Assembly: GCF_025133575.1 (NCBI RefSeq)
Contig: NZ_CP104011.1
Location: 4,534,965 to 4,598,964 of the forward strand
Reading direction: 5' to 3'
DNA: 64,000 nucleotides
From: Pseudomonas sp. GCEP-101
GTDB lineage: Bacteria; Pseudomonadota; Gammaproteobacteria; Pseudomonadales; Pseudomonadaceae
The notes under the pieces are model-generated. The model searched no databases. It had not been told where the DNA came from and saw nothing but the letters and a program-made list of their open reading frames with translations. The position numbers and the translations under genes were made by a program. Positions within the stretch are counted from its first letter, which is position 1; every line of letters begins with the position of its first letter. Shown piece after piece: positions 40,696 through 49,466 of this stretch.

Positions 40696-41967
40696 TCAAG
40701 CCGCCGGCGGGGTGCCTTCGGCGTTGGCGACCACGGCGTCGATCTGGATCAGGGCGCCTTTGGGCAGGGCTGCAACGGCTACCGTGCGGCGGGCGGGGAC
40801 GCCGCCGGGGAAGTAGGTGGCGTACACCTCATCGACGGCAGCGATGTCATCGATGTGCGCCAGGAAGACGTTCACCTTCACCACATCGGCCAGGGTGTGG
40901 TCGATGCTTTCGACGATGGCCTTGAGGTGCTTGAGGCACTGGCCGGCCTGTTCCCTGATGCCGCCTGCCACCAGTTCGCCGGTCTTCACGTCCAGTGGCA
41001 GCTGGGCGGAGATGTGGTTGTAGTGGGAAAAGGCGACGGTCTGGGTGGAGTAGGGGCACGTCGGTGCGGCGTCGGTGTTGTGGGCCTTGATGACGATGCC
41101 GTGGCGGTCTTCGACGGCTTGCGGGGGCGTGCCGTCGCCGTGGGAGACCACGGCCTCCACCTGCACCAGGGCATCCAGCGGCAGGGCTTTTGCCTGCACC
41201 ACGGTGCGCGCGGGCACGTAGCCGACGGCGCGGGCGATGGCTGAGTCGGGGAAGAAGGTGGTGTACACCTTGTTCACGGCGGGCATGTCGGTGAGGTGCT
41301 TGACGAAGACGGTGATGCGCACGATGTCATCGAAGGGTACGTCGATGCTTTCGAGGATGGTCTTGACGTTGCGCAGGCATTGCCGGGTCTGTTCCTCGAT
41401 GCCGCCGGCCACCAGCTTCCCGGTGCGCGGGTCGATGGGCAGCTGGGCGCTGAGGTTGTTGTAGTGGGAGAAGGCGACGCTCTGAATGGACAGCGGGCTC
41501 AGCGGCGCGCTCTCGGCGTTGCGCTCGACCTTGACCAGATCGCCGGCCTGCGGGGCGTTGGGGATGGTGCCTTCGCCGCAGGTGATGAGCGCTTCGACCT
41601 GCACCCGCGCGCCCAGCGGCAGGGCCGCCACGGCGACGGTGGTAAGCGTCGGCAGGTAGGTGGGGAAGAAGGCGGCGTGCACCTTGCCGACGACGTCGGC
41701 GTCGGCGATGTCGGTCAGGAAGAGCGAGAGGCGCACGGTGTCGTTCAGGCTGTGGCCGATGCTGTCGATGACGGCCTTGAGGTTCCGGAAGCACTGCTCG
41801 GCCTGTTCCTTGACGCCGCCCGCCACCAGCTTGCCGGTGCTCGGGTCGACCGGCAACTGCGCGGCCAGGTTGTTGTAGTGGGAGAAGGCGACGGTTTGCG
41901 AATACGGGCCGAGGTGTTGCGGGGCCTTGTCGGTGTTGCGGGCGAGAACTGCGTTGTAGCCACTCAT
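40696..41967 (-). CDS. Triple-domain RidA/YjgF-family protein
   Basis: 423 aa consisting of three complete RidA domains in tandem: residues about 8-128, 150-274 and 296-413. Each repeats the pattern xVAFSHYNxxxAQLPxDxxTG, then [KE]LVAGG[IV], EQxxQCxxxLKxI[VI][ED]SI and ALPxxAxVQ[VI][ED]A. RidA proteins are normally 130-aa trimers that hydrolyse reactive enamines/imines. One polypeptide could fold as an intramolecular pseudo-trimer. The substrate-binding Arg (Arg105 of E. coli RidA) is kept in domain 2 (Arg254) and domain 3 (Arg393) but is Leu108 in domain 1. GGGAGCACC precedes the start. Monocistronic. Confidence 0.93.
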   Translation of the reverse strand: MSGYNAVLARNTDKAPQHLGPYSQTVAFSHYNNLAAQLPVDPSTGKLVAGGVKEQAEQCFRNLKAVIDSIGHSLNDTVRLSLFLTDIADADVVGKVHAAFFPTYLPTLTTVAVAALPLGARVQVEALITCGEGTIPNAPQAGDLVKVERNAESAPLSPLSIQSVAFSHYNNLSAQLPIDPRTGKLVAGGIEEQTRQCLRNVKTILESIDVPFDDIVRITVFVKHLTDMPAVNKVYTTFFPDSAIARAVGYVPARTVVQAKALPLDALVQVEAVVSHGDGTPPQAVEDRHGIVIKAHNTDAAPTCPYSTQTVAFSHYNHISAQLPLDVKTGELVAGGIREQAGQCLKHLKAIVESIDHTLADVVKVNVFLAHIDDIAAVDEVYATYFPGGVPARRTVAVAALPKGALIQIDAVVANAEGTPPAA

Positions 41968-42247
41968 GTTGGTGCTCCCTGGTTCGCTGGGAATCCGTGG
42001 ATGGGGTGGCAAACGCTTCGTCCAGTGCGATATCGGTCGTTGCCACTATCGGTTCAGACGACGGATATCAAGCTCGTCGAGAGGCACGCAGACTATCGGG
42101 TCTTCCGGGGTGACCCCGTTGACTTATGGCAAGCGTAGTGGGGTCTTCTTACCGGGTTGTTTCAATTGGCTATTGGGCTGAGTCCGAATATTGAGAAGGG
42201 GATTTCTGAAAGCGGGCGAGGTTTCTCGGGGAAGTTCGGTGCTGGGC

Positions 42248-42453
42248 CTTTTCCCTCTCCCCAGCCCTGGCTGCGCGCCCCGCTCCGAAGGGAGAGGGGG
42301 CAGTTTGTGCCGGCTGACAGCTTGGTTTTTCCTGTAGAGGCCCCTCCACAGACGTGTGTGCGCGCCGCTCGCTGTCCTTGCCGGCTGATGCTGCTGGTTC
42401 TCCTTGCGCCGGACGGTCCCCTCTCCCTTCAGGGAGAGGGTTAGGGAGAGGGG
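42248..42453. repeat. Two facing CCCTCTCC-type repeats
   Basis: Blocks CCCTCTCCCCAGCCCTGGCT...CCGAAGGGAGAGGG (42250-42299) and CCCCTCTCCCTTCAGGGAGA (42418-42437), separated by about 120 bp including GTGCCGGCTGACAG and a facing CCGGCTGATG. The 41968-42472 gap shows no gene. Confidence 0.75.
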
Positions 42454-42472
42454 CTCCTGCCGGCTGCCGGGG

Positions 42473-44098
42473 TCAGAAGATGTAGTCCGTGGTCAGGAAA
42501 CTGGAGTCGCGGTCGCGGATGATCTGGCTGATCAGCGCCTTGTTGGCGTCGGTGAAGCGTGTGGCCACCAGCGTGCGGATGGAGAAGGTGCGCAGCGCGT
42601 CATGGACGGAGAGGGTGCCCTCGGCGGAGTTCTTGCGGCCATTGAAGGGGTAGCTGTCCGGCCCGCGCTGGCATTGGGCGTTGATGTTGATGCGGCCGAC
42701 CTGGTTGACGAAGGCATCCACCAGCGGGCCGATCTGCTCGGGATCGTCGCCGAACAGGCTGAGTTGCTGGCCGTAGTCGGACTGCAGGACGTAGTCGATC
42801 ACCTCGTCCAGCTCGCGGTAGGGCACCACCGGCACCAGCGGGCCGAACTGTTCTTCGTTGTACAGGCGCATGTCGGCGCGCACCGGGCTGAGCAGCGCCG
42901 GGTAGAAGAAGCTTTCGCGGCTCTTGCCGCCGCCGGGGTTGATGACCTTGGCACCCTTGGCCAGGGCATCCTGCAACAGGCCGTTGAGGTAGTCGACCTT
43001 GCCCGGCTCGGGCAGCGGCGTGAGCGCCACGCCTGACTCCCAGGGCATGCCGGGCTTGAGTTCGGCGAGCTTGGCGCTGAACTTGTCGAGGAAGCTGTCC
43101 AGCACGTCTTCGTGGACGAAGAGGATCTTCAGCGCCGTGCAGCGCTGGCCGTTGAAGGAGAGGGCGCCGGTGATGGCTTCGCTGACGGCGTTGTCCAGAT
43201 CGACGCTGGGCAGGACGATGCCGGGGTTCTTGGCGTCCAGCCCGAGGGCGGCGCGCAGGCGGTGCGGGCGCGGGTGGAGCTTCTTCAGGTCGGCGGCGCC
43301 GGAGTGGGTGCCGATGAAGGCGAAGACGTCCACCTTGCCGCTGGCCATCAGCGCGCTGACGGTCTCGCGGCCGCGCCCGTAGATGACGTTGATGACGCCC
43401 GGCGGGAAGCTGTCGCGGAAGGCTTCGAGCAGCGGGCGGATCAGCAGCACGCCGAACTTGGCGGGCTTGAAGACCACGGTGTTGCCCATGATCAGCGCCG
43501 GGATCAGCGTGGTGAAGGTCTCGTTCAGCGGGTAGTTGTACGGGCCCATGCACAGCGCCACGCCCAGCGGCACGCGGCGGATCTGCCCGAGGGTGCCCTG
43601 TTCCAGCTCGAAGCGGCTGGAGCGGCGGTCCAGTTCCTTGAGCGCCTGGATGGTGTCGACGATGTAGTCGCAGGTGCGGTCGAACTCTTTCTCCGAGTCC
43701 TTGAGGTTCTTGCCGATCTCCCACATCAGCAGCTTGACCACGGCCGTGCGCTGCTCGCGCATGCGGGCGAGGAAGCGCTCGACGTGGGCGATGCGCTCGG
43801 CCACGCGCAGGTTGGGCCATTGGCCCTGGCCGTTATCGTAGGCGGCCACGGCGGCATCCAGCGCGGCGAGGGCGGCGTCGGCATCCAGCAGTGGCGTGCT
43901 GCCGAGGATGACCTGTTCGTCGCCCTGGTCGGTGGCGAGGAAGATCGGGCTGCGCACCGGGGCGAGCGGGCCGTCCCAGCGGCGCAGTTCACCGTTGACC
44001 AGGTATTCGCGCTGCTCGACGGGCGCATCGGGGCGCCAGGCGTCGGGGATATCGGTGAGGCGGGGGAACAGGTGGTCGAGCGAGTGGTTGTCGGGCAT
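42473..44098 (-). CDS. gapN: NADP-dependent glyceraldehyde-3-phosphate dehydrogenase-like aldehyde dehydrogenase (GapN)
   Basis: 541 aa, slightly longer than plant/streptococcal GapN. ALDH fold with cofactor stretch VALCMGPYNYPLNETFTTLI, PALIMGNTVVFKPAKFGVLL, and catalytic Cys in SFNGQRCTALKILF. The GQRCTALK context and the divergent C-terminal half (RGPDSYPFNGRKNSAEGTLS) place it near non-phosphorylating GAPDHs. It would oxidise glyceraldehyde 3-phosphate to 3-phosphoglycerate with NADP+, linking Entner-Doudoroff flux from gluconate to NADPH. It lies in the gnt locus, the same order I recall from P. aeruginosa. The upstream gap to gntP contains repeats only. Confidence 0.82.
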   Translation of the reverse strand: MPDNHSLDHLFPRLTDIPDAWRPDAPVEQREYLVNGELRRWDGPLAPVRSPIFLATDQGDEQVILGSTPLLDADAALAALDAAVAAYDNGQGQWPNLRVAERIAHVERFLARMREQRTAVVKLLMWEIGKNLKDSEKEFDRTCDYIVDTIQALKELDRRSSRFELEQGTLGQIRRVPLGVALCMGPYNYPLNETFTTLIPALIMGNTVVFKPAKFGVLLIRPLLEAFRDSFPPGVINVIYGRGRETVSALMASGKVDVFAFIGTHSGAADLKKLHPRPHRLRAALGLDAKNPGIVLPSVDLDNAVSEAITGALSFNGQRCTALKILFVHEDVLDSFLDKFSAKLAELKPGMPWESGVALTPLPEPGKVDYLNGLLQDALAKGAKVINPGGGKSRESFFYPALLSPVRADMRLYNEEQFGPLVPVVPYRELDEVIDYVLQSDYGQQLSLFGDDPEQIGPLVDAFVNQVGRININAQCQRGPDSYPFNGRKNSAEGTLSVHDALRTFSIRTLVATRFTDANKALISQIIRDRDSSFLTTDYIF

Positions 44099-44184
44099 GA
44101 CTCATCCCTCGGGGAAGGTGGGCGACAGGTCAGTTTTAGATCGTAGTTGTCTTAAGGTAAATCGATTCAGCAAGTGGGTCGATG

Positions 44185-44628
44185 ACCGGTGTAGGAGCGC
44201 GCCATGCGCGTGATCGCGGGCATGGCCCGCTCCTGCAAGGGAAGTCCGAAGCTGGGCTGGCCTGGAGTCGTAGGGCGAATAACCGCTTGCGGTTATCCGC
44301 CGGCTTTCTTCAGGGGTGTGCAGGGGCTGTGGCGGATAATCCGTTCCGGGTCATGCGCCCTACGGGTGTGCCGGGCTGGGCTGTGGCGGCGGAGCAGGCT
44401 GCAGGAGTTCCTGCTGCTCGGCGTAGCGGGCACGGATGTCGAAGTCACGGGGCCAGGCGGGCTGGGCGGGGGCTTTCGGAGTTGCGGAGGAAGTCACGGG
44501 CGATACCTCGTTGCAGGAATCCGGGGCGAATGGCGGCATTCGCCGGGTGGGGTGCATCAGCTCCCTGTAGGAGCGCCCCATGGGCGCGATCGCGGGCATG
44601 GCCCGCTCCTACAGGGGGGCTAACTACG
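44185..44628. repeat. REPs and GTAGGGCG-type repeats between gapN and gntP
   Basis: GCGC/GGGC-stem REP pair at 44191-44236, a second pair at 44569-44617, and two copies of the second repeat family (GTAGGGCGAATAACC...GGTTATCCGCC at 44272-44304; GGATAATCC...GCGCCCTAC at 44335-44365). Apart from the small frame at 44360, nothing coding is evident. Confidence 0.8.
44360..44497 (-). CDS. Possible small protein downstream of gntP (45 aa)
   Basis: GTG start at 44497 with GAGGT eight bases upstream. The product ends PRDFDIRARYAEQQELLQPA then PPPQPSPAHP. Proline-rich at both ends with a charged helix in the middle; no family recognised. It could be translated from the gntK-gntP transcript or be fortuitous. 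Confidence 0.3.
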   Translation of the reverse strand: MTSSATPKAPAQPAWPRDFDIRARYAEQQELLQPAPPPQPSPAHP

Positions 44629-45981
44629 TCAGACGAACAGCGACAGCAGCAGGATGAACAGCAGGCCGACCACCGAGAGGATGGTTTCCATCGCCGTCCA
44701 GGTCTTGAAGGTCTCCATCACGCTCATGTTGAAGTACTGCTTCACCAGCCAGAAGCCGGCGTCGTTGACGTGGGAAAGGATCAGCGAGCCGGCGCCGGTG
44801 GCCAGCACCAGCAGCTCGCGGTTGACACCGGGAATCAGGTCGATGACCGGCACCACGATGCCCGCGCCGGTGATGGTGGCGACGGTGGCGGAACCCGTGG
44901 CGATGCGGATCACCGCGGCCACCAGCCAGGCCAGGAGGATCGGCGAGATCTGCGCCTGCACCGCCATGTGGCCGATCACGTCGCCCACGCCGCTGGCCAC
45001 CAGCATCTGTTTGAAGCCGCCGCCGGCGCCGATGATCATCACGATAGCGGCGGTGGGGGCGAGGCTCTGGTCGAGCAGCTTGAGGATCTTCTTCGAGTCG
45101 AAGCCGCGGGCGTAGCCGAAAGTGTAGAGCGCCAGCAGCAGGGCCAGGAGCAGGGCGGTGATCGGGTGGCCGATCATGTCCAGCCAGGCGCGGACGATGT
45201 GGCCGTCGGCGAGCATCACGTCGGCGAAGGTCTTGAGCAGCATCAGGAACACCGGCAGCAGCACGGTGAACAGGGTCACGCCGAAGCTGGGCAGGTTGCT
45301 GGTGTCCGGTTCGTGGGCGATCTGCGCCACCAGTTCCTCATTCGGCTGGCCGGGGATCACCTTGGAGATCCAGGCGCCGAAGATCGGGCCGGCAATGGCG
45401 GCGGTGGGGAGGGCGACCAGCAGACCGTAGAAGATGGTCTTGCCGATGTCCGCGCCGAACACGCCGATGGCCAGCAGCGGGCCCGGGTGCGGCGGCACCA
45501 GGCCGTGCACGGCGGAGAGGCCGGCGAGCAGCGGGATGCCGATCTTGATCAGCGACACACCGCTGCGCCGGGCGACGATGAACACCAGCGGCACCAGCAG
45601 GATGAAGCCGATCTCGAAGAACAGCGGAATGCCGACGAGGAACGCGGCGAGCATCATCGCCCAGTGCACGCGTTGCTTGCCGAAGGCCTGGATCAGCGTG
45701 CGGGCGATCTGATCGGCGCCGCCGGATTCGGCCATCATCTTGCCGAGCATGGTGCCCAGGGCAAGGATGATGCCGACGAAGCCAAGCACGCTGCCGAAGC
45801 CGTCCTGGAAGGATTTGACGATGGTCGCCACCGGCATGCCGGAGGTGAGGCCGAGGAAGCCGGCGGCGATGATCAGGGCAATGAACGGGTGGATCTTCAG
45901 GCGCGTGATCAGGAGGATCAGGCCGATGATGGTGACCACCGCATCCAGCAGCAGATAGGTGTCGTGGGACATGCCGAGCAT
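44629..45981 (-). CDS. gntP: Gluconate permease, GntP family
   Basis: 450 aa, 12-14 hydrophobic segments, GntP-family sequence throughout (RLKIHPFIALIIAAGFLGLT, FGSVLGFVGIILALGTMLGK, MMAESGGADQIARTLIQAFG, VHGLVPPHPGPLLAIGVFGA, DAGFWLVKQYFNM). It imports gluconate with protons across the inner membrane. It follows gntK by 95 bp in the same direction; a weaker GntR-like site lies in that gap. AGGAGAG precedes the start. Confidence 0.94.
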   Translation of the reverse strand: MLGMSHDTYLLLDAVVTIIGLILLITRLKIHPFIALIIAAGFLGLTSGMPVATIVKSFQDGFGSVLGFVGIILALGTMLGKMMAESGGADQIARTLIQAFGKQRVHWAMMLAAFLVGIPLFFEIGFILLVPLVFIVARRSGVSLIKIGIPLLAGLSAVHGLVPPHPGPLLAIGVFGADIGKTIFYGLLVALPTAAIAGPIFGAWISKVIPGQPNEELVAQIAHEPDTSNLPSFGVTLFTVLLPVFLMLLKTFADVMLADGHIVRAWLDMIGHPITALLLALLLALYTFGYARGFDSKKILKLLDQSLAPTAAIVMIIGAGGGFKQMLVASGVGDVIGHMAVQAQISPILLAWLVAAVIRIATGSATVATITGAGIVVPVIDLIPGVNRELLVLATGAGSLILSHVNDAGFWLVKQYFNMSVMETFKTWTAMETILSVVGLLFILLLSLFV

Positions 45982-46043
45982 GGGGCTCTCCTGTTGTTGT
46001 CGTTGTGCCGGAGCGGCTCTTTCTTTCTTCGATGGAGTGGGGT

Positions 46044-46057
46044 AGCGCTATCTTTCG
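46044..46057 (-). promoter_or_regulatory. GntR-like operator upstream of gntP (imperfect)
   Basis: On the minus strand CGAAAGATAGCGCT, matching the AC-N-AAG-N-TAGCGCT pattern in the TAGCGCT and AAG parts but not the AC. Confidence 0.6.
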
Positions 46058-46076
46058 AGGGCAGACGCTATCGGTG

Positions 46077-46598
46077 TCAGTCGCTGGCGTGCTGTCGCCA
46101 CCAGAGGTGCGCGGCTTCCGCCAGCTCTTCGAGCGGACGGGTGGCGTCCAGGCGCAGGGTCAGCGGCTCGCTGGTCGGCACCTCGAGGGCGGCGAACTGG
46201 CTGTCGATCAGGCTCGCCGGCATGAAGTGGCCGGGGCGGGCGGCGACGCGCTGGGCGGCGGTTTCCGGGGTAAGTTCCAGGAACACCACCCCCAGGCCGG
46301 GCACGGCGCGACGCAGGCGTTCACGGTAGCTCAGCTTGAGCGCGGAGCAGGTGAGCACGGGGCGCTGGCCGGCGGCGATGGCTTTCTGCAGTTCGCTGGC
46401 GAGGGTGTCGAGCCAGCCGGCGCGGTCCTCGTCGGTCAGCGGGATGCCGGCGCTCATCTTCTGGATGTTGGCTTCGGGGTGGAAGGAGTCGCCTTCGATG
46501 GCGAACGCGCCGCTGCGCAGGCACAGGGCCTCGCTGACGCTGGACTTGCCGCATCCGGCGACACCCATGATGAGCACGGCATCGATGGCGGGGAGCAT
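46077..46598 (-). CDS. gntK: Gluconokinase
   Basis: 173 aa, normal size. P-loop GVAGCGKSSVSEALCLRSGA, substrate segment IEGDSFHPEANIQKMSAGIP, LTDEDRAGWLDTLASELQ, CSALKLSYRERLR and the late ARPGHFMPASLIDSQFAALE, all gluconokinase signatures. It phosphorylates gluconate to 6-phosphogluconate, entering the Entner-Doudoroff route. Start at Met46598 with GAGG upstream; earlier in-frame codons overlap the operator. First gene of gntK-gntP(-gapN). Confidence 0.94.
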   Translation of the reverse strand: MLPAIDAVLIMGVAGCGKSSVSEALCLRSGAFAIEGDSFHPEANIQKMSAGIPLTDEDRAGWLDTLASELQKAIAAGQRPVLTCSALKLSYRERLRRAVPGLGVVFLELTPETAAQRVAARPGHFMPASLIDSQFAALEVPTSEPLTLRLDATRPLEELAEAAHLWWRQHASD

Positions 46599-46619
46599 GC
46601 AGGGCCTCGGTGATGAGAC

Positions 46620-46633
46620 AGCGCTATCTTTGT
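46620..46633 (-). promoter_or_regulatory. GntR operator upstream of gntK
   Basis: Minus-strand ACAAAGATAGCGCT is an exact match to the AC-N-AAG-N-TAGCGCT pattern I recall for Pseudomonas GntR. It lies 22 bp before the gntK start. Confidence 0.8.
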
Positions 46634-46783
46634 GGGGCGTAACGAAAAGCATCGGCTGCCTCCGTATTCTTGTCATTCTAGTCGGTGTGTCTCGGCGCTT
46701 CGGCGCGTGCTGTCAGGTCGAGCAAACGGCGGCGGGCGGGACCGGTGGAAGCCGGTCTCAGGCAATTGCCCTGGCTGCGAGAC

Positions 46784-46797
46784 AGCGCTACCTTAGT
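46784..46797 (-). promoter_or_regulatory. GntR operator upstream of gntR
   Basis: Minus-strand ACTAAGGTAGCGCT, again an exact pattern match, 30 bp before the gntR start, consistent with autorepression. Confidence 0.8.
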
Positions 46798-46826
46798 GCC
46801 TCGATTTTTGTTTGGCAAGCCGCCCG

Positions 46827-47870
46827 ATGACCGCCCGGAAGAACGACAAGAAAAACGACAGAAGCTCGCGCACCACCGGCAAACCCACCCTCAACGATGT
46901 GGCGCGCAGTGCCGGCGTCAGCCCCATCACCGCCTCGCGTGCCCTGCGCGGCGTGAGCACGGTGGCCGAGGAACTGGCGGACAAGGTCCGCCAGGCCGCC
47001 GCCGACCTGGGCTACGTGGCCAACCCGGCCGCCCGCGCGCTGGCTTCCAAGCAGAGCCACAACATCGTGGTGCTGGTGCCTTCGCTGGCCAACCAGCTGT
47101 TCATCGAAACCCTCGAAGCCATCCACGCGGTGATGCATCCGCGCGGCCTGGAAGTGCTGATCGGCAACTACCACTACTCCCGCGACGAAGAGGAGAACCT
47201 GCTGCGCAACTACCTGGCGTACCAGCCGCGCGGCCTGTTGCTCACTGGCTTCGACCGCACCGAGAGCGCCCGGCGGATGATCGAGGCCAGCGGTGTGCCG
47301 GCGGTCTACATGATGGACCTGGACCCCGGCGCCGGGCTGCATTGCGTGGGCTTTTCGCAGATCCGCGCGGGGGAGGCCGCGGCCAGGCACCTGCTCAAGA
47401 GCGGGCGCAAGCGCCTGGCCTACATCGGCGCGCAACTCGACCAACGCACCCTGCTGCGTGGCGAGGGCTACCGCCGCGCGCTGCAGCAGGCCGGCTGCTA
47501 TGACCCGGCGCTGGAAATCCTCACGCCGCGCCCGTCCTCGGTGGGCCTGGGCGGCGAGCTGTTCCGCCAGTTGCTGGCCAGTCAGCCGCAGGTGGAAGGC
47601 ATCTTCTTCGGCAACGACGACCTCGCCCACGGCGCCCTGCTCGAGGCCATGCGCCACGGCATCCGCATTCCCGAGCAGGTGGCGGTGCTGGGCTTCAACG
47701 ACCTGCCCAGCTCGGAATTCATGGTCCCGCGCCTGTCGAGCATCCGCACCCCGCGCAAGGCCATCGGCACCCACGCGGCGGAGCGGCTGCTGGACCTGAT
47801 CCACGACAAGCCGGTGAACACGCCAGTGATGGACCTGGGGTTCGAACTGATGGTGCGCGAAAGCAGCTGA
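46827..47870 (+). CDS. gntR: GntR, LacI-family regulator of gluconate utilisation
   Basis: 347 aa. Basic N-terminal arm, then the LacI HTH (PTLNDVARSAGVSPITASRA, LRGVSTVAEELADKVRQAAA, LGYVANPAARALAS with the hinge) and a periplasmic-binding-like effector domain (IVVLVPSLANQLFIETLEAI to SSIRTPRKAIGTHAAERLLD). It represses gntK-gntP and itself; gluconate or 6-phosphogluconate should release it. Divergent from gntK with two operators in the 228-bp gap. ATG 46827 chosen; an upstream TTG frame is weaker. Confidence 0.93.
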   Translation: MTARKNDKKNDRSSRTTGKPTLNDVARSAGVSPITASRALRGVSTVAEELADKVRQAAADLGYVANPAARALASKQSHNIVVLVPSLANQLFIETLEAIHAVMHPRGLEVLIGNYHYSRDEEENLLRNYLAYQPRGLLLTGFDRTESARRMIEASGVPAVYMMDLDPGAGLHCVGFSQIRAGEAAARHLLKSGRKRLAYIGAQLDQRTLLRGEGYRRALQQAGCYDPALEILTPRPSSVGLGGELFRQLLASQPQVEGIFFGNDDLAHGALLEAMRHGIRIPEQVAVLGFNDLPSSEFMVPRLSSIRTPRKAIGTHAAERLLDLIHDKPVNTPVMDLGFELMVRESS

Positions 47871-47879
47871 GGTTCATCA

Positions 47880-48300
47880 CCGTAGGGCGCAAAACGCACC
47901 AACGTAATCCGCCCTACACAGCTGGCTCCGGAGCTCCCTTGTAGGAGCGGGCCATGCCCGCGATCGCGCGCATGGCGCGCTCCTACAGGTTGCACCGAGC
48001 CACCGGGAGCGCCGCCGCAGGATGGCGTGGAGCGAAGCGATACCCATCGATGCAGTGTGCGGGCCTGGGCATGTCGGTGCTCTTCGTAGGACCGAGGGGG
48101 ACGCCCAGTCCTTGCTCGCGAACCGCTCGATGCCGAAGCACCCTGGGAATTCGTTCGCGAGCAAGCTCGCTCCTACAGAAAAGCTGACGTCGCCCTGGAA
48201 AAATCCGCAGCTCCGTAGCGCGCATAACACGACAGCCGTATCCGCCGTCAGCGGGGCGTCGGATGATCTGTTCAGGTTGTGCGCCCTACGCCGCAAGGGT
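47880..48300. repeat. Mixed repeat cluster after gntR
   Basis: GTAGGGCGCAAAACG...TCCGCCCTAC (47881-47918), a GGGC/GCGC REP pair (47941-47990), GAGC-type REPs (about 48085-48140 and 48150-48177) and another second-family pair (48213-48293). The 47871-48349 gap has no gene. Confidence 0.75.
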
Positions 48301-48349
48301 TTGGGTAGACTGAGTGTTAAACGTCACGCCCGGATATCAAGGAAGGACC

Positions 48350-48727
48350 ATGGCGGCAGATAACTCTTGGGCGAAGGCGGCGCTACTGCTCCTGCTGCCC
48401 GCGGCGGTTCATGTCGTGAGCACGGCTTGGCAGAACTCTGTGAGCCAGGGTTTTGGCGACGAGCAGTTCTTCGGCAACTACCTGTTCACGGCCGCGCCGC
48501 ACTTTCTGATGGCCTGCCTGGCCGCTGTGTCGGTGTTGCGCAGGGACACGCTGCTACAGGTTCTGATCGGCCTGAACCTCGTTCTCATTGCATTCACTTT
48601 CTATCTCCACGGGTTCGTCCCCCCTCGTGAGGCGGGGCTGGCGTGGGTGCTGTACTACCCGCTCTGCCTCCTGTTCCTCCTGGGGTATGGGATTGTCCGG
48701 TTCGTAGCGCGCCGTGGCAGGGCATAG
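48350..48727 (+). CDS. Small four-helix membrane protein, unknown function
   Basis: 125 aa with hydrophobic helices at about 8-24 (AKAALLLLLPAAVHVVSTAW), 40-58 (LFTAAPHFLMACLAAVSVL), 63-80 (LLQVLIGLNLVLIAFTFYL) and 90-112 (LAWVLYYPLCLLFLLGYGIV), and a basic tail VRFVARRGRA. No family recognised. AAGGAAGGACC ribosome site. Isolated between repeat blocks. Confidence 0.75.
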   Translation: MAADNSWAKAALLLLLPAAVHVVSTAWQNSVSQGFGDEQFFGNYLFTAAPHFLMACLAAVSVLRRDTLLQVLIGLNLVLIAFTFYLHGFVPPREAGLAWVLYYPLCLLFLLGYGIVRFVARRGRA

Positions 48728-48764
48728 CATCGAAATCGCTTAGGACTGAGCTTCGGCATTCCCT

Positions 48765-48815
48765 TGTAGGAGCGGGCCATGCCCGCGATCGCGCGCATGG
48801 CGCGCTCCTACAGGT
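48765..48815. repeat. REP pair (GGGC stem / GCGC stem)
   Basis: GTAGGAGCGGGCCATGCCCG then facing GCGCATGGCGCGCTCCTAC, between the small membrane protein and a convergent cytochrome gene. Confidence 0.85.
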
Positions 48816-48847
48816 AGCCGAGACCGCTATGGAAAATCCTCGCGCAT

Positions 48848-48872
48848 AAAAAAGCCCGCAGGAGCAGCGGGC
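48848..48872 (-). terminator. Intrinsic terminator of the amine dehydrogenase operon
   Basis: Minus strand: GCCCGC, 7-nt loop, GCGGGC, then six T residues; 50 bases beyond the cytochrome stop. Confidence 0.9.
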
Positions 48873-48921
48873 GTCAGTGCGCAGGCAAAGGGATCGGCGG
48901 GCAAGCCGCCGGAGCTATCAC

Positions 48922-49449
48922 TCAGTACGCATCGCTCATCCCATCGGTGATGGCGATACCCTGCTTGCGCATCTGCTCGATCAGCCCGGCGCGGGTGCCG
49001 GGCAGGTTGAGCAGGGCCTGGTAGCGCGTGGCTTTGACTTCCTCGGCGGTGTAGGGCTTGAACTGCGCGGGCATGCTGTCGCCGGCCATGCCGTCCTTGC
49101 GCAGCAGCCAGTTGAGCAGGTCGGCCAGTTGCGCGTCGTTCAGCGCGGACTGGGACATGCCCGGCACGCGCACGAGGAATTGCCGCCCACCGTCCACCTT
49201 GAGGAAGTTGCCGACGAAACCGTGCAGGCGCGGCGTGTCGTTGGCCTTGCTGCCGCTGCCTTCGGTGAGATGGCAGCCGGCGCATTGCAGCTGGTAGTTG
49301 GTGGCCGGGCTGTAGCTCTGCTGGGAGATCGGCTTCTGCACCGCCTCGTTGCCGGGCGCCGGCCGCTGGTGCGGATCGGGGATCGCGCGGGCCTGGGCAA
49401 ACGGGGCGGCCAGGCTGCAGAGCAGGGCGCCGACAACGAGACTGCGCAT
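48922..49449 (-). CDS. Periplasmic monoheme cytochrome c of the amine dehydrogenase cluster
   Basis: 175 aa with signal peptide (RSLVVGALLCSLAAPFAQA), one heme site CAGCH (in YQLQCAGCHLTEGSGSKAND) and a likely distal Met (VRVPGMSQSALNDAQLADLL). Last gene of the five-gene operon, following the light chain by 17 bp. In this position a cytochrome c is the expected electron acceptor from the TTQ enzyme, instead of amicyanin (MauC), which is absent. GGGAGAAACG before the start. Confidence 0.88.
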   Translation of the reverse strand: MRSLVVGALLCSLAAPFAQARAIPDPHQRPAPGNEAVQKPISQQSYSPATNYQLQCAGCHLTEGSGSKANDTPRLHGFVGNFLKVDGGRQFLVRVPGMSQSALNDAQLADLLNWLLRKDGMAGDSMPAQFKPYTAEEVKATRYQALLNLPGTRAGLIEQMRKQGIAITDGMSDAY

Positions 49450-49466
49450 GGGCGTTTCTCCCGACT

